A DNA stretch of 64,000 nt from Bifidobacterium pseudolongum subsp. globosum. Lineage in GTDB: Bacteria; Actinomycetota; Actinomycetes; Actinomycetales; Bifidobacteriaceae. Shown here piece after piece: positions 28,923 through 37,268 of this stretch. Below the pieces are notes generated by a model, which had not been told where the DNA came from, did no database searches, and saw only the letters and a list, made by a program, of their open reading frames with translations. Where the stretch lies: positions 1,005 to 65,004 of the forward strand of contig NZ_JGZG01000008.1 of assembly GCF_000741295.1 (NCBI RefSeq), written 5' to 3'. How positions within the stretch are numbered: position 1 is the first letter of the stretch; every line of letters begins with the position of its first letter. Both the position numbers and the translations under genes were made by a program.

Positions 28923-31900
28923 TCCTGTTCCTCCTTTGCGGCGGTGTGGCGCCGCGGAATGGCCACGAGGCAGTACAGCACCACGATGATGCCGAGGCAC
29001 CAGAGCCATGCGGAACGCCATGGGCTGTGCTGGACCAGATGCTGCGCGCTGGCATCGATGTGCTGGCTGGGGGTGGCGTTGAGCGTCAAACGGAAATAGG
29101 TGCCGTCAGTGCTGCTCACAACCGATTGCGTGCCTTGCGACGCCGTGACGTTGGCGAGCAATTGCTCGCTCGCGCGGGCGCTGATATCACCGGATGCACC
29201 GGTGACCACATAGATGCCACCGAATCCCAGATCGCTCAACGTGGCGATGGCATCGTCATCGCTGTTCGCCAGCAGATGCGCGCTCAACCGGGCCAATTGC
29301 TCATCGTCCGTGTCATGCTGCAGACCGTACGCCGCGCTCACCCGATATGCCGGCGAGCTGTCGATCAGATCGCCGCGCCCTGTGCGCATGACCGAATATT
29401 CGATGGTGCCATTGCCGCTCGCGCGCAACGCGAGGATGCGGCGGTCGCCCTGCTGGTCCAGATAGTCGCGTGCGACCATCGGCAAGCCCGAACCGGTGAT
29501 GCCCACGCCATCACGGGCAGCGATGGACCAGCCATACCAGCAGCATGAGGCCGTGGCCACGGCGAGCAGCACAGCGATGGCCGCGCGCCCGATACGGCCG
29601 GCAGGGAATGACGATGCAGTCTCTTCCGTGAGCCGATTGAACGGTTTGACCGCCGAACCCGCCATCAACGCCGCCGAACCGAGAAGTCCGCATGCGGCGA
29701 GCGCCACACCGGGTAGCACCGAGCCGCCGGCCACACCGTAGGGCATGACCGCCACGACAACGGCTGCGGAAACGATGGCGAGCGCGAATCCGCAGATCGC
29801 CACCGTCCACAGGATCCGGCATGCGCGGAACATGGACGGACGGAACAGGGCGACGATGGCGACGATGACGATCAGAATCATCGTGATGATGATGCACGCG
29901 TCGCGGATGCCGTCCGGTGTGGCCCATGCCGACCATGTCTGCGGTGCGTCGATGCCGAAGGTGCGCCAGATGAGCGCGTTGAGGTTGAGGATCTTCGGGG
30001 TGCCGTTCACCGTGGCGGCCGGCACCATGATGTCGCCGAACAGCTGGCGCCACATGCCGTCGGCCCCGTACCGCACGGCGTTGACGAGCGTCGGCGCCAA
30101 CGCGAAGGCCGCCGGGAACGGGATCAGCAGCAGCATGAGGCGGTGGCGGCGCACGAAGACGAGGAACGCCACGAAGATCACGATGAGCGCCAGCAACAAT
30201 TGCGGTTCGGCCGCGACGGCGGGGATGAACATGAGGGCGGACGCCGCTGCGGCTTGGATCGATGAGCGCGGGTTGACGGGGGCTTCGGTGCGGTACAGGC
30301 CGACCGCCTTGAACGACAACGCCAATGCGCCGGGCAAGAACACCATGACGGTGAGCATCGGCAGGTTCGCTTCGGCGTAGAGTCCGAAGGCGAGCGCACA
30401 TCCGTACCACAGCAGGCCGCACAGCACACGGACGGTGTCGGAGCGGGTGACCACGCCGGCGAGCGCCCAGAACGACAGCACGCACAATGGCGCCGAGAGG
30501 AAGAAGATGAGTGCCATCGCCACACTCACATGACCACCGGTGCACACGCTGCATACCATGAGCACAAGGAGCCAGGGAGTTGGGGGCACTGGGATGCCGG
30601 TGCCGATGCCGAACACCCATGGCGTGGTGGCCGATTCCACCAGTTGACGGAATGTCGCATCGGTCGGCAACAGCTGGTTGGAGTACATCGAGGTGTCGGC
30701 GAACGCGTACCGCAGAATGCCCCAGTACATGATGACGGTGCAGATCAGGGCAAGCAGCGCCGCTGTGGCCGCAAGCGCCCAGCGCCGGATGAGGCGCGCA
30801 CGCAGATGGGCGGTGGCAAGCGGGTCGAGCACCACATTGTTGCATTGGTCGTTGAATGCGTCGATGCGCGCATGCCATTGCCGGATCTGCTGCCGGTCGG
30901 CGGTCAACGGCGCCAAGGCACGCCGGGGCACGGTGCTCACCTTCTTGAGGCGGTGACGTGCGCTGAGTGCCCCGGGAATGCCACAGAGCGCGATCCAGGG
31001 CATGCACAGCGTGCACCACGCACGGTATGGGTTTTTACGAAACAGCAGGCGGATGGCGCTCGCGGCCGCGATGATGAGGCCGGCGATCCAGGCCAATGGC
31101 CACCACAGGGCGTTGATGTCGGTGTACCGGTACTTCTGTTCGCCGGAAAGCTGTGCCATCGAGGTGTTGGTGGCATCGTCCTGATCGATCGGTTCGCCGC
31201 CTTTGGACCGTACTCCGTCCCATCGGGCGCGACGGTGCGCGATACGGGCCTGCGGCACGACGACCACACGCTTGCCGTTGCGGCACAACCTACGGCAGAA
31301 GTCGTCGGATTCGTCGAATGTGCCGAACCACGGATTGACGCCGCCCACGGCGGTCACCGTGTTCACCGGCACGAGGGCGCCGGCGAGTGAGACGGCGAAC
31401 ACGTCACGGCGTGTGTCATATTGCTCCTGATCGGGTTCGCCGTCCACGACGAGCGTCGTCACGCGGTGTGAGGCGGCATAGGCGCCGACCGCATGCAGGT
31501 GTGTGCCTTCCCAGTCGAGTTGTTTGGCGCCGAGCAACGCGGCGGTGGGTGTGTTGCGCCACGCGTCGAGTAAAGCCTCGAGGCAGCGGTCGTCGGCCGG
31601 CCGTGAATCGTCATGCAACAGCCACAGCATCTTCGTCGAGGTGTCGATCTGCGCGGTGCGCAGCACCTTGGCCACCGCGTCCGCGAACGATTTGGCCTGG
31701 GTCACGCGCACAAGCTGCACGCTGATGCGTTGCGGTTCCGGAACCTCCTGATAGACCTCGGCCACTGTGGGGATGATCTCGAAACTGGTCTGCACGGACT
31801 GGACGGTGTTCCCAGAGCAATCGGCGATGACGATCGTCGACGGCAACACGCTTTGCCGCAGCACCGATGCCAACGTGCGGGGCAGGAAACGCAGGTCGTG

Positions 31901-32017
31901 CTCCACGGTGATCACCGCGGTGACGTTCGTCACCGCCCGCTGGTCGTGTGAGTATGGGCGCGACGCCAACGCCTCGCCGATCACTTGCTGGATCTCGCTG
32001 TTGCCTGAGAGGGTCAT
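28919..32017 (-). CDS. large membrane glycosyltransferase, GT2 family
   Basis: About 1032 residues. The N-terminal GT-A domain begins VTAVITVEHDLRFLPRTL, with acidic motifs in LLHDDSRPADDRC and DESDDFCRRL. It is followed by ten or more hydrophobic helices and a soluble C-terminal region ending in another membrane segment. The likely acceptor is a cell-wall glycan or lipid carrier; the actual product is unknown. Start placed at the ATG at 32017 (MTLSGNSE); an upstream ATG at 32059 is possible, and neither has a strong ribosome site. It is divergent from the first LCP gene. Confidence 0.85.
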   Translation of the reverse strand: MTLSGNSEIQQVIGEALASRPYSHDQRAVTNVTAVITVEHDLRFLPRTLASVLRQSVLPSTIVIADCSGNTVQSVQTSFEIIPTVAEVYQEVPEPQRISVQLVRVTQAKSFADAVAKVLRTAQIDTSTKMLWLLHDDSRPADDRCLEALLDAWRNTPTAALLGAKQLDWEGTHLHAVGAYAASHRVTTLVVDGEPDQEQYDTRRDVFAVSLAGALVPVNTVTAVGGVNPWFGTFDESDDFCRRLCRNGKRVVVVPQARIAHRRARWDGVRSKGGEPIDQDDATNTSMAQLSGEQKYRYTDINALWWPLAWIAGLIIAAASAIRLLFRKNPYRAWCTLCMPWIALCGIPGALSARHRLKKVSTVPRRALAPLTADRQQIRQWHARIDAFNDQCNNVVLDPLATAHLRARLIRRWALAATAALLALICTVIMYWGILRYAFADTSMYSNQLLPTDATFRQLVESATTPWVFGIGTGIPVPPTPWLLVLMVCSVCTGGHVSVAMALIFFLSAPLCVLSFWALAGVVTRSDTVRVLCGLLWYGCALAFGLYAEANLPMLTVMVFLPGALALSFKAVGLYRTEAPVNPRSSIQAAAASALMFIPAVAAEPQLLLALIVIFVAFLVFVRRHRLMLLLIPFPAAFALAPTLVNAVRYGADGMWRQLFGDIMVPAATVNGTPKILNLNALIWRTFGIDAPQTWSAWATPDGIRDACIIITMILIVIVAIVALFRPSMFRACRILWTVAICGFALAIVSAAVVVAVMPYGVAGGSVLPGVALAACGLLGSAALMAGSAVKPFNRLTEETASSFPAGRIGRAAIAVLLAVATASCCWYGWSIAARDGVGITGSGLPMVARDYLDQQGDRRILALRASGNGTIEYSVMRTGRGDLIDSSPAYRVSAAYGLQHDTDDEQLARLSAHLLANSDDDAIATLSDLGFGGIYVVTGASGDISARASEQLLANVTASQGTQSVVSSTDGTYFRLTLNATPSQHIDASAQHLVQHSPWRSAWLWCLGIIVVLYCLVAIPRRHTAAKEEQE

Positions 32018-32127
32018 AGTTGACAGTGTACGCAACAGGGTATATTCACCAGCCCGCATACCGCTGCATGCAGGGGCTGTGGAGGCCGACTCACATGAGA
32101 ATTGAGCCGCTTCTCACATACATGCCT

Positions 32128-32133
32128 TATAAT
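32128..32133 (+). promoter_or_regulatory. -10 element for the first LCP gene
   Basis: A consensus TATAAT on the plus strand, 70 bp upstream of the LCP start. The best -35 candidate (TTGAGC, 32102-32107) is 20 bp away, so the promoter is probably helped by another factor. The 185-bp divergent gap holds no gene. Confidence 0.5.
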
Positions 32134-32202
32134 CGCAGAAGATTGCGGCTCGACGAGGGGCGGTGGGTGTGTTGCTCGCAGTGTTTCCGAGAGGCGTGAC
32201 CG

Positions 32203-33666
32203 ATGTCGACACGGAAAGGCGAACCTGTGGCTTCCCATAGCACAAAAGACACGCAGCAGACGAATCTGGGCTCGGCGGTGCCGCGCCGCCCACGCCATAG
32301 CGCCATCGCCTACACCATCCGCCACCGCGCGCGCATGGTCATCGCATGCGTCATCGCCGGCGTGCTCGTCTTCTTGGGCACAGTGGCCGCGGCCACATGG
32401 TTCAATATCGACCACGCGGTGCAGGAGCGCCGCGTGAACTCACACTTCGAGCATCAGGAGTACCTCGACCCCAATGCCGGCCAGCCGATCCGTTTCGTGC
32501 TGATCGGTCAGGATTCCCGAGACGCCGGCAATGCGGACATCGCCGGGGACGGCGCCGAGAACGCCGGTGTGCACAATGCCGACACGACGATGGTCGTCGA
32601 GATCGCCGCCGACCGTCAGTTCATCAACCTCGTCTCGATTCCGCGCGATTCGCTTGTGGATGTGCCGAGCTGCACCACGTCCCAGGGCACGATCCCCGCC
32701 CAGTACGGCGTGATGTTCAACTCGATTTTCAGCACCGCATATGCTGTGGGCGGAGACCTGTCGTCCGCGGCGAGCTGCACGGTGAGCGCCATCAATTCCC
32801 TGACCGGCCTGGACATCTCCAACTTCATCGTCGTCGACTTCAAGGGCCTTGCCGACATGATCGACGCGATCGGCGGCGTGGACGTGTGCATCCCCGTGCA
32901 TACCGTGGACGCCAATACGGACATGGACCTGTCGAAGGGCATGCACCACCTCGACGGCAAATCGGCCACCAACTACGCGCGCATGCGCTACGGCACCGGC
33001 ACCGACGGTTCGGACATCATGCGCACCACGCGACAGCAATACCTGATCAAATCGTTGTTCAACGAGGCGATCTCAAAGAACCTGTTCACGCAGACAAGCC
33101 AGCTCTACCAACTGGTGCGTGCTGCCATCAATTCGCTGAGCATCAGTGAGGGCATGGCCGACACCGCGGCGCTTGTGGGCCTGGCGATGAGCCTGCGCAA
33201 CATGCCGCTCGACCATCTATACATGCAGACCGTGCCCATCACCGAGGCGCCGACGGACCCGAACCGTGTGGTGTGGGCACCGGACGCGGACGAAGTATGG
33301 GCCAAGTTCCGCGAGGACAAGCCGCTGTTCTCCACGGAGGACACCACACCATCCGACACCAACGAAGACGGCGGCGACACGGGTGCCTCGGCCACGCCGA
33401 GCGAGACCCCAAGCGCATCGCCAAGTGAGACGACCGGGCCTTCGCAGGTGGGCACCGACTCGCCAGCCGCGACACCAGCTCCCACCGTCGACCCGCAGAC
33501 CGGCCTGATCAAGCAGCCCGACGGCACACTCATCGATCCGGAGACAGGCGGTGTTGTGGATCCGGAGACCGGTGCGATCAAGGATCCCGATACCAACCAG
33601 TATGTGGGCATCGCCTACCAGTATCTCAACAACACCGTGTGCGCGGTGCCTGCCACCAAGCAGTAG
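32203..33666 (+). CDS. LytR-CpsA-Psr (LCP) family protein
   Basis: Likely cell-wall glycopolymer ligase, 487 residues. One transmembrane segment (about 45-65) leads to an extracytoplasmic LCP domain with DSRDAGN, NADTTMVVEI, SIPRDSLVDV and, later, RMRYGTGTDGSD containing the phosphate-binding Arg pair. A Ser/Thr/Pro-rich tail from about residue 385 then contains repeated DPETG-type units and ends with two short Asn-rich turns. It is followed by a second LCP gene on the same strand. Confidence 0.92.
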   Translation: MSTRKGEPVASHSTKDTQQTNLGSAVPRRPRHSAIAYTIRHRARMVIACVIAGVLVFLGTVAAATWFNIDHAVQERRVNSHFEHQEYLDPNAGQPIRFVLIGQDSRDAGNADIAGDGAENAGVHNADTTMVVEIAADRQFINLVSIPRDSLVDVPSCTTSQGTIPAQYGVMFNSIFSTAYAVGGDLSSAASCTVSAINSLTGLDISNFIVVDFKGLADMIDAIGGVDVCIPVHTVDANTDMDLSKGMHHLDGKSATNYARMRYGTGTDGSDIMRTTRQQYLIKSLFNEAISKNLFTQTSQLYQLVRAAINSLSISEGMADTAALVGLAMSLRNMPLDHLYMQTVPITEAPTDPNRVVWAPDADEVWAKFREDKPLFSTEDTTPSDTNEDGGDTGASATPSETPSASPSETTGPSQVGTDSPAATPAPTVDPQTGLIKQPDGTLIDPETGGVVDPETGAIKDPDTNQYVGIAYQYLNNTVCAVPATKQ

Positions 33667-33690
33667 CCAGCCGCTGCATCCCACCGATCG

Positions 33691-33709
33691 GGCATGCGCG
33701 AAGCATGCC
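33691..33709 (+). terminator. possible weak terminator between the LCP genes
   Basis: 7-bp inverted repeat (33691-33697 with 33703-33709) followed by GTTGTTT, 25 bp after the first LCP stop codon and just before the second gene's ribosome site. It could instead attenuate the second gene. Confidence 0.4.
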
Positions 33710-33728
33710 GTTGTTTCAGGAGGTCACC

Positions 33729-35003
33729 ATGACGAACGATGAGGGGCACGGTCTTCCCGACACGCCGCCGAGCTTCGCCCCGAAGCCGCGCCGCAAAGCC
33801 ACCGTTCAGGATGCGCAAGGCCAACCGGCACCGCCGTCGTTCGCCCCCCATTCCCGCCGTTCACCATCGAGTGCGCCCGCCACGCAGCCCGTACCTGCCT
33901 CCATTCCGCCACGTGTGGCACGCGACCGGGCATCACGCGCCACTGCAGGCGCATCAAGCAATGCTGCAACGAACCAACGCCCCCAACAGCCGGCTCGCTC
34001 GGCTACCACGGCGGCAGCGGTGACGGCCAGACCATCAAACGCGCGTCCGCACACCACACACCATCGTGTGCGCAACGGCCTCATCGCCGCACTTGTCATC
34101 GTGCTTGTCGCCGCGCTGTGCGCGGGGTTTGGCATCTGGAACTGGGTCAGCGGCAGCCTGCGCAAAGAGGACTGGCTCACCGGCAAAGCCGCGGGGCCGG
34201 CTACGACATGGCTCATCCTCGGATCCGATGAGCGCGACGGCACCACCGGCAGCGATGACACCCCCGGAGATCGCACCGACACGATCCTCATCCTCACCAA
34301 GCCGAAGCACGGCCCCAGCTCGCTCATTTCGGTGCCCCGCGATTCGCTTGTGCAGGTGGATGACGCCCTGCTCAAGATCAACGCCGTAATGCAGATCTAT
34401 GGCCGTCAGGAACTCGCCACCCAAATCGAGGACATCACCGGCCAGAAGATCGATCACGTGGCCAAGATCACCTTCGGCGGACTTACCGGCGTGGTCGATG
34501 CGCTCGGTGGCATCGAACTGTGCTACGACCAAGACGTGGACGATGAGCTTTCCGACCTGCATTGGAAGGCCGGCTGCCATGTCGTCGACGGACATACCGC
34601 GCTCGCGTTCTCGCGCATGCGCTATTCCGACCCCAAGGGCGACTTCGGGCGCGCCGAACGCCAACGTCAGGTGATCGGCGCCATCGCCAAGAAAGCGGCC
34701 TCCCCCGCCACACTGATGAATTTCGGCACTGTGCGCAAGGTCGGTGATGCGGCGCTGCAGGCGATCACCGTGGACGAGCGCACCAATCCCAAGACCCTGC
34801 TCGACATGCTGCTCGCGTTCCGTGGCGCTTCGGGCTCGAACGGCATCACCGGCAGCCTCTATTGGAGCGATCCCAATTATTATGTGGACGGCGTGGGCTC
34901 CTGCGTACTGCTCGACAATCCACGCAACCTCGAACTGTTCACCCAGCTCGCCGACGGCACCCATGACCCCGGTGTGGTCGGTAGCGCGGCCGAACTGGGC
35001 TAG
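33729..35003 (+). CDS. second LytR-CpsA-Psr family protein
   Basis: 424 residues. The N-terminal 115 residues are Pro/Ala/Arg-rich and presumably cytoplasmic. A transmembrane segment (about 120-140) follows, then the LCP domain with GSDERDGT, DRTDTILIL, SVPRDSLVQV and RMRYSDPKGDFGRAERQRQV. It lacks the long C-terminal tail of its neighbour. The ATG at 33729 has AGGAGGT upstream. Two adjacent LCP genes of different topology suggest division of labour in attaching wall polymers. Confidence 0.92.
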   Translation: MTNDEGHGLPDTPPSFAPKPRRKATVQDAQGQPAPPSFAPHSRRSPSSAPATQPVPASIPPRVARDRASRATAGASSNAATNQRPQQPARSATTAAAVTARPSNARPHTTHHRVRNGLIAALVIVLVAALCAGFGIWNWVSGSLRKEDWLTGKAAGPATTWLILGSDERDGTTGSDDTPGDRTDTILILTKPKHGPSSLISVPRDSLVQVDDALLKINAVMQIYGRQELATQIEDITGQKIDHVAKITFGGLTGVVDALGGIELCYDQDVDDELSDLHWKAGCHVVDGHTALAFSRMRYSDPKGDFGRAERQRQVIGAIAKKAASPATLMNFGTVRKVGDAALQAITVDERTNPKTLLDMLLAFRGASGSNGITGSLYWSDPNYYVDGVGSCVLLDNPRNLELFTQLADGTHDPGVVGSAAELG

Positions 35004-35097
35004 CCCGGAATACTCCACGCGCGAACAGCATCGACCGTCCGACCACATGACCCCGCGCCGCTTGCGCCCCTGCCGGCACCCCATGCACAGTGGGTGC

Positions 35098-36786
35098 ATG
35101 AGCAACACACAAACCACCCACCGCACACATACCACAGCATTGCGCATGTGCGCATACATCGCCCCGTTGGTCGCGCAATGCATCATGCTCGCCGCGCTGC
35201 TCGTGCGCCAGCAATGGCTGTTCGCCCTGATGATCGGTTCGGGATGTTGCGCCACCGCGGCCACAATGGTGCTGACGCTGCTGCAGTCACGCCCCACGTC
35301 CTTCGACAGCGGGGCGGACGGCGCACACACGCCGGCGCATGCTTGCGACACCATCAACGAGGACATGGTCCGTGCATGCACCGGCACCACGCTTGAGCGC
35401 CTGCTCAACATGGCCGACGACGCCGCGCCATTCCGCACGATGTGCCACATGTGGGCCCGGACAGCATGCAGCACCCATCCGCCGGGATGCGCGGCGCGCA
35501 TCGGCACCGACCCCTTTGGCGAGCCACTGACCATCGACTTGGAACGCCACGGCCCCCATGCGATTGTGGCGGGGACCACCGGATCGGGCAAATCGGTGCT
35601 GCTTCAGGACTGGTGCGTGGCCCTCGCCGCCACCCATCCCCCGCAGGCCCTGCAGTTCGTGCTCCTCGACTTCAAAGGCGGGTCAGCGATGGAACGCCTG
35701 TGCGCACTCCCTCATGTGCGCGGGTGCGTCAACGACCTCGACCTCAAATACGCCACGCGCGCCCTGCGTGCACTCGAACGCGAACTCGACCGCCGGGAGC
35801 GGCTCGCCGCCGCACTCGGTGTGAGCGACCTCATGCACGCGGCGTGCCCGGTGGCCCGGCTCGTGATCGTGGTCGACGAATTCCACATGCTGCACGGGCA
35901 GTTGCCCGACTACACCGACCGCCTGGTCCGTATCGCGTCGTTGGGCCGTTCGCTGGGCATGCATCTGGTCGCCTGCACGCAGAATCCGCTGGGGCAGATC
36001 AGCGCATCGATGAAGGCGAATATGAGCCTGCGCATATGTCTACGTGTCCGCGACGCACTGCAATCCCAGGAAATGATAGGCTCCGACGCGGCGGCCCATC
36101 TGAGCGCCGTGGCCCCCGGCATGGCGATCCTGATGGAAGACGACGAGCGGCGCGTCTTCCGGTGCGCGCACATCGAAGACATTGACGCGCTCATCAGGAA
36201 CATCGCACGGTGCGCTCGCGTGCACGCTTGCACGGCGCCGCCCCCGCTGTTCACGGACGGGCTGCCCGACCGTGTGAGTCCGCAGTCACTGCCCGACGCA
36301 TGCGCGCCGGATCATCTCCCGCTCGGCCTCGTCGATGACGGAGTGGCCGTCGCACCGTTCGTCATCGACACGCGCACCGGTCCGCTCGCGGTGGTGGGCC
36401 AGCATGGGCGAGGCAAAAGCGCGCTGTTGCGCTGGATCGAGCAGGCGGCGCCGGTGTACGGCGTCACCGCGGTCTGTACCGACGACGCCGACGAACTGCT
36501 CGATCCGCTGTGCATGGATGCCCGGGCCGGCGCATTGCGTGCGCAGCTGCGTGATCCGCGCGCATTCACCGTCTTCGCGCTCTCCTCCACACGACGCCTG
36601 CGCATTCCCGAATATTGCACACGCCGGCTTATTCTGCCCTGCGGCGAACGTGCGGTCGATCTGGCCGACGGCATTCCCGCAGACCTGCTCAACACGATGG
36701 ACGGTGAGGACATGCGCACACCCGGGCGGGCGGTCTATATCGACTCCGGTGTGGCACAGCTTGTGCAGCTCATGGCCGCCAGTTGA
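35098..36786 (+). CDS. FtsK/SpoIIIE-type ATPase, EccC-like, orphan
   Basis: 562 residues: two hydrophobic helices (about 18-36 and 41-62), then an FtsK-type ATPase with Walker A GTTGSGKS (159-166) and Walker B VIVVDEF (D260-E261). A second, simpler nucleotide-binding domain has GQHGRGKS (434-441) without a clear Walker B. This tandem layout resembles the C-terminal ATPases of EccC/EssC type VII secretion motors. No WXG100, EccB, EccD or mycosin gene is nearby. The start is uncertain (ATG at 35098 preferred over 35083 and 35047). It lies between LCP genes and whiB1. Confidence 0.8.
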   Translation: MSNTQTTHRTHTTALRMCAYIAPLVAQCIMLAALLVRQQWLFALMIGSGCCATAATMVLTLLQSRPTSFDSGADGAHTPAHACDTINEDMVRACTGTTLERLLNMADDAAPFRTMCHMWARTACSTHPPGCAARIGTDPFGEPLTIDLERHGPHAIVAGTTGSGKSVLLQDWCVALAATHPPQALQFVLLDFKGGSAMERLCALPHVRGCVNDLDLKYATRALRALERELDRRERLAAALGVSDLMHAACPVARLVIVVDEFHMLHGQLPDYTDRLVRIASLGRSLGMHLVACTQNPLGQISASMKANMSLRICLRVRDALQSQEMIGSDAAAHLSAVAPGMAILMEDDERRVFRCAHIEDIDALIRNIARCARVHACTAPPPLFTDGLPDRVSPQSLPDACAPDHLPLGLVDDGVAVAPFVIDTRTGPLAVVGQHGRGKSALLRWIEQAAPVYGVTAVCTDDADELLDPLCMDARAGALRAQLRDPRAFTVFALSSTRRLRIPEYCTRRLILPCGERAVDLADGIPADLLNTMDGEDMRTPGRAVYIDSGVAQLVQLMAAS

Positions 36787-36846
36787 TGCCAAAAACGCGC
36801 AGCGGCACCTGAATTCCTTGGAAAACCCTTGAAAAACGGACGGGAA

Positions 36847-36881
36847 TTGCTTAGCATAAGCAAAGTAGCCGTTCATAAGCA
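36847..36881 (+). promoter_or_regulatory. repeat-rich regulatory region upstream of whiB1
   Basis: Holds a 7-bp inverted repeat TTGCTTA/TAAGCAA separated by GCA (36847-36863) and a direct repeat of CATAAGCA at 36855-36862 and 36874-36881, 19 bp apart. It ends about 20 bp before the whiB start codon. It looks like a regulator site and may include the whiB promoter; I cannot place the -10 with confidence. Confidence 0.5.
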
Positions 36882-36901
36882 TAGTAAGGAACACAATCCA
36901 T

Positions 36902-37180
36902 ATGAGCAGTGCATTCGACTGGCGCGCCAAGGCGGCGTGCCGCGACAAGGATCCAGAGCTGTTCTTTCCGGTAGGAAACACCGGCACCGCATATCAGCAG
37001 ATCGAAGAGGCCAAGGCCGTGTGCCGCACCTGCAAGGTCATTGACGCCTGCCTCAAATGCGCGCTGGACACCAATCAGGATTACGGTGTGTGGGGCGGCC
37101 TGAGCGAAGATGAGCGCCGCGCACTGAAGCGCCGCGCCATGCGCGCCCGCCGTTCCCAGTCGATGCAGATGCAGATCTGA
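36902..37180 (+). CDS. whiB1: WhiB1-like iron-sulfur transcription factor
   Basis: 92-residue WhiB-family protein that binds a [4Fe-4S] cluster and associates with the RNA polymerase sigma subunit. Cysteines 13, 41, 44 and 50 form the cluster site; an additional Cys at 53 replaces a residue that is usually Trp in WhiB1. The GVWGG turn and a basic C-terminal helix (RRALKRRAMRARR) follow. Similarity to mycobacterial WhiB1 (DPELFFPVGN, SEDERRALKRR) and the neighbouring pdtaS gene support this assignment. Confidence 0.9.
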   Translation: MSSAFDWRAKAACRDKDPELFFPVGNTGTAYQQIEEAKAVCRTCKVIDACLKCALDTNQDYGVWGGLSEDERRALKRRAMRARRSQSMQMQI

Positions 37181-37199
37181 CACACTCCACGCCTAGAGC

Positions 37200-37248
37200 A
37201 TAATGCGGTGCCCCCAACCACATCCCGTGGCTGGGGGCACCGCATTAT
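37200..37248. terminator. bidirectional terminator between whiB1 and pdtaS
   Basis: Near-perfect 17-bp inverted repeat (37200-37216 with 37232-37248) with A/T-rich ends on both sides, suiting either transcript. It sits between the two convergent genes. Confidence 0.85.
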
Positions 37249-37268
37249 ATCCGGCGTACTATGCGCTG

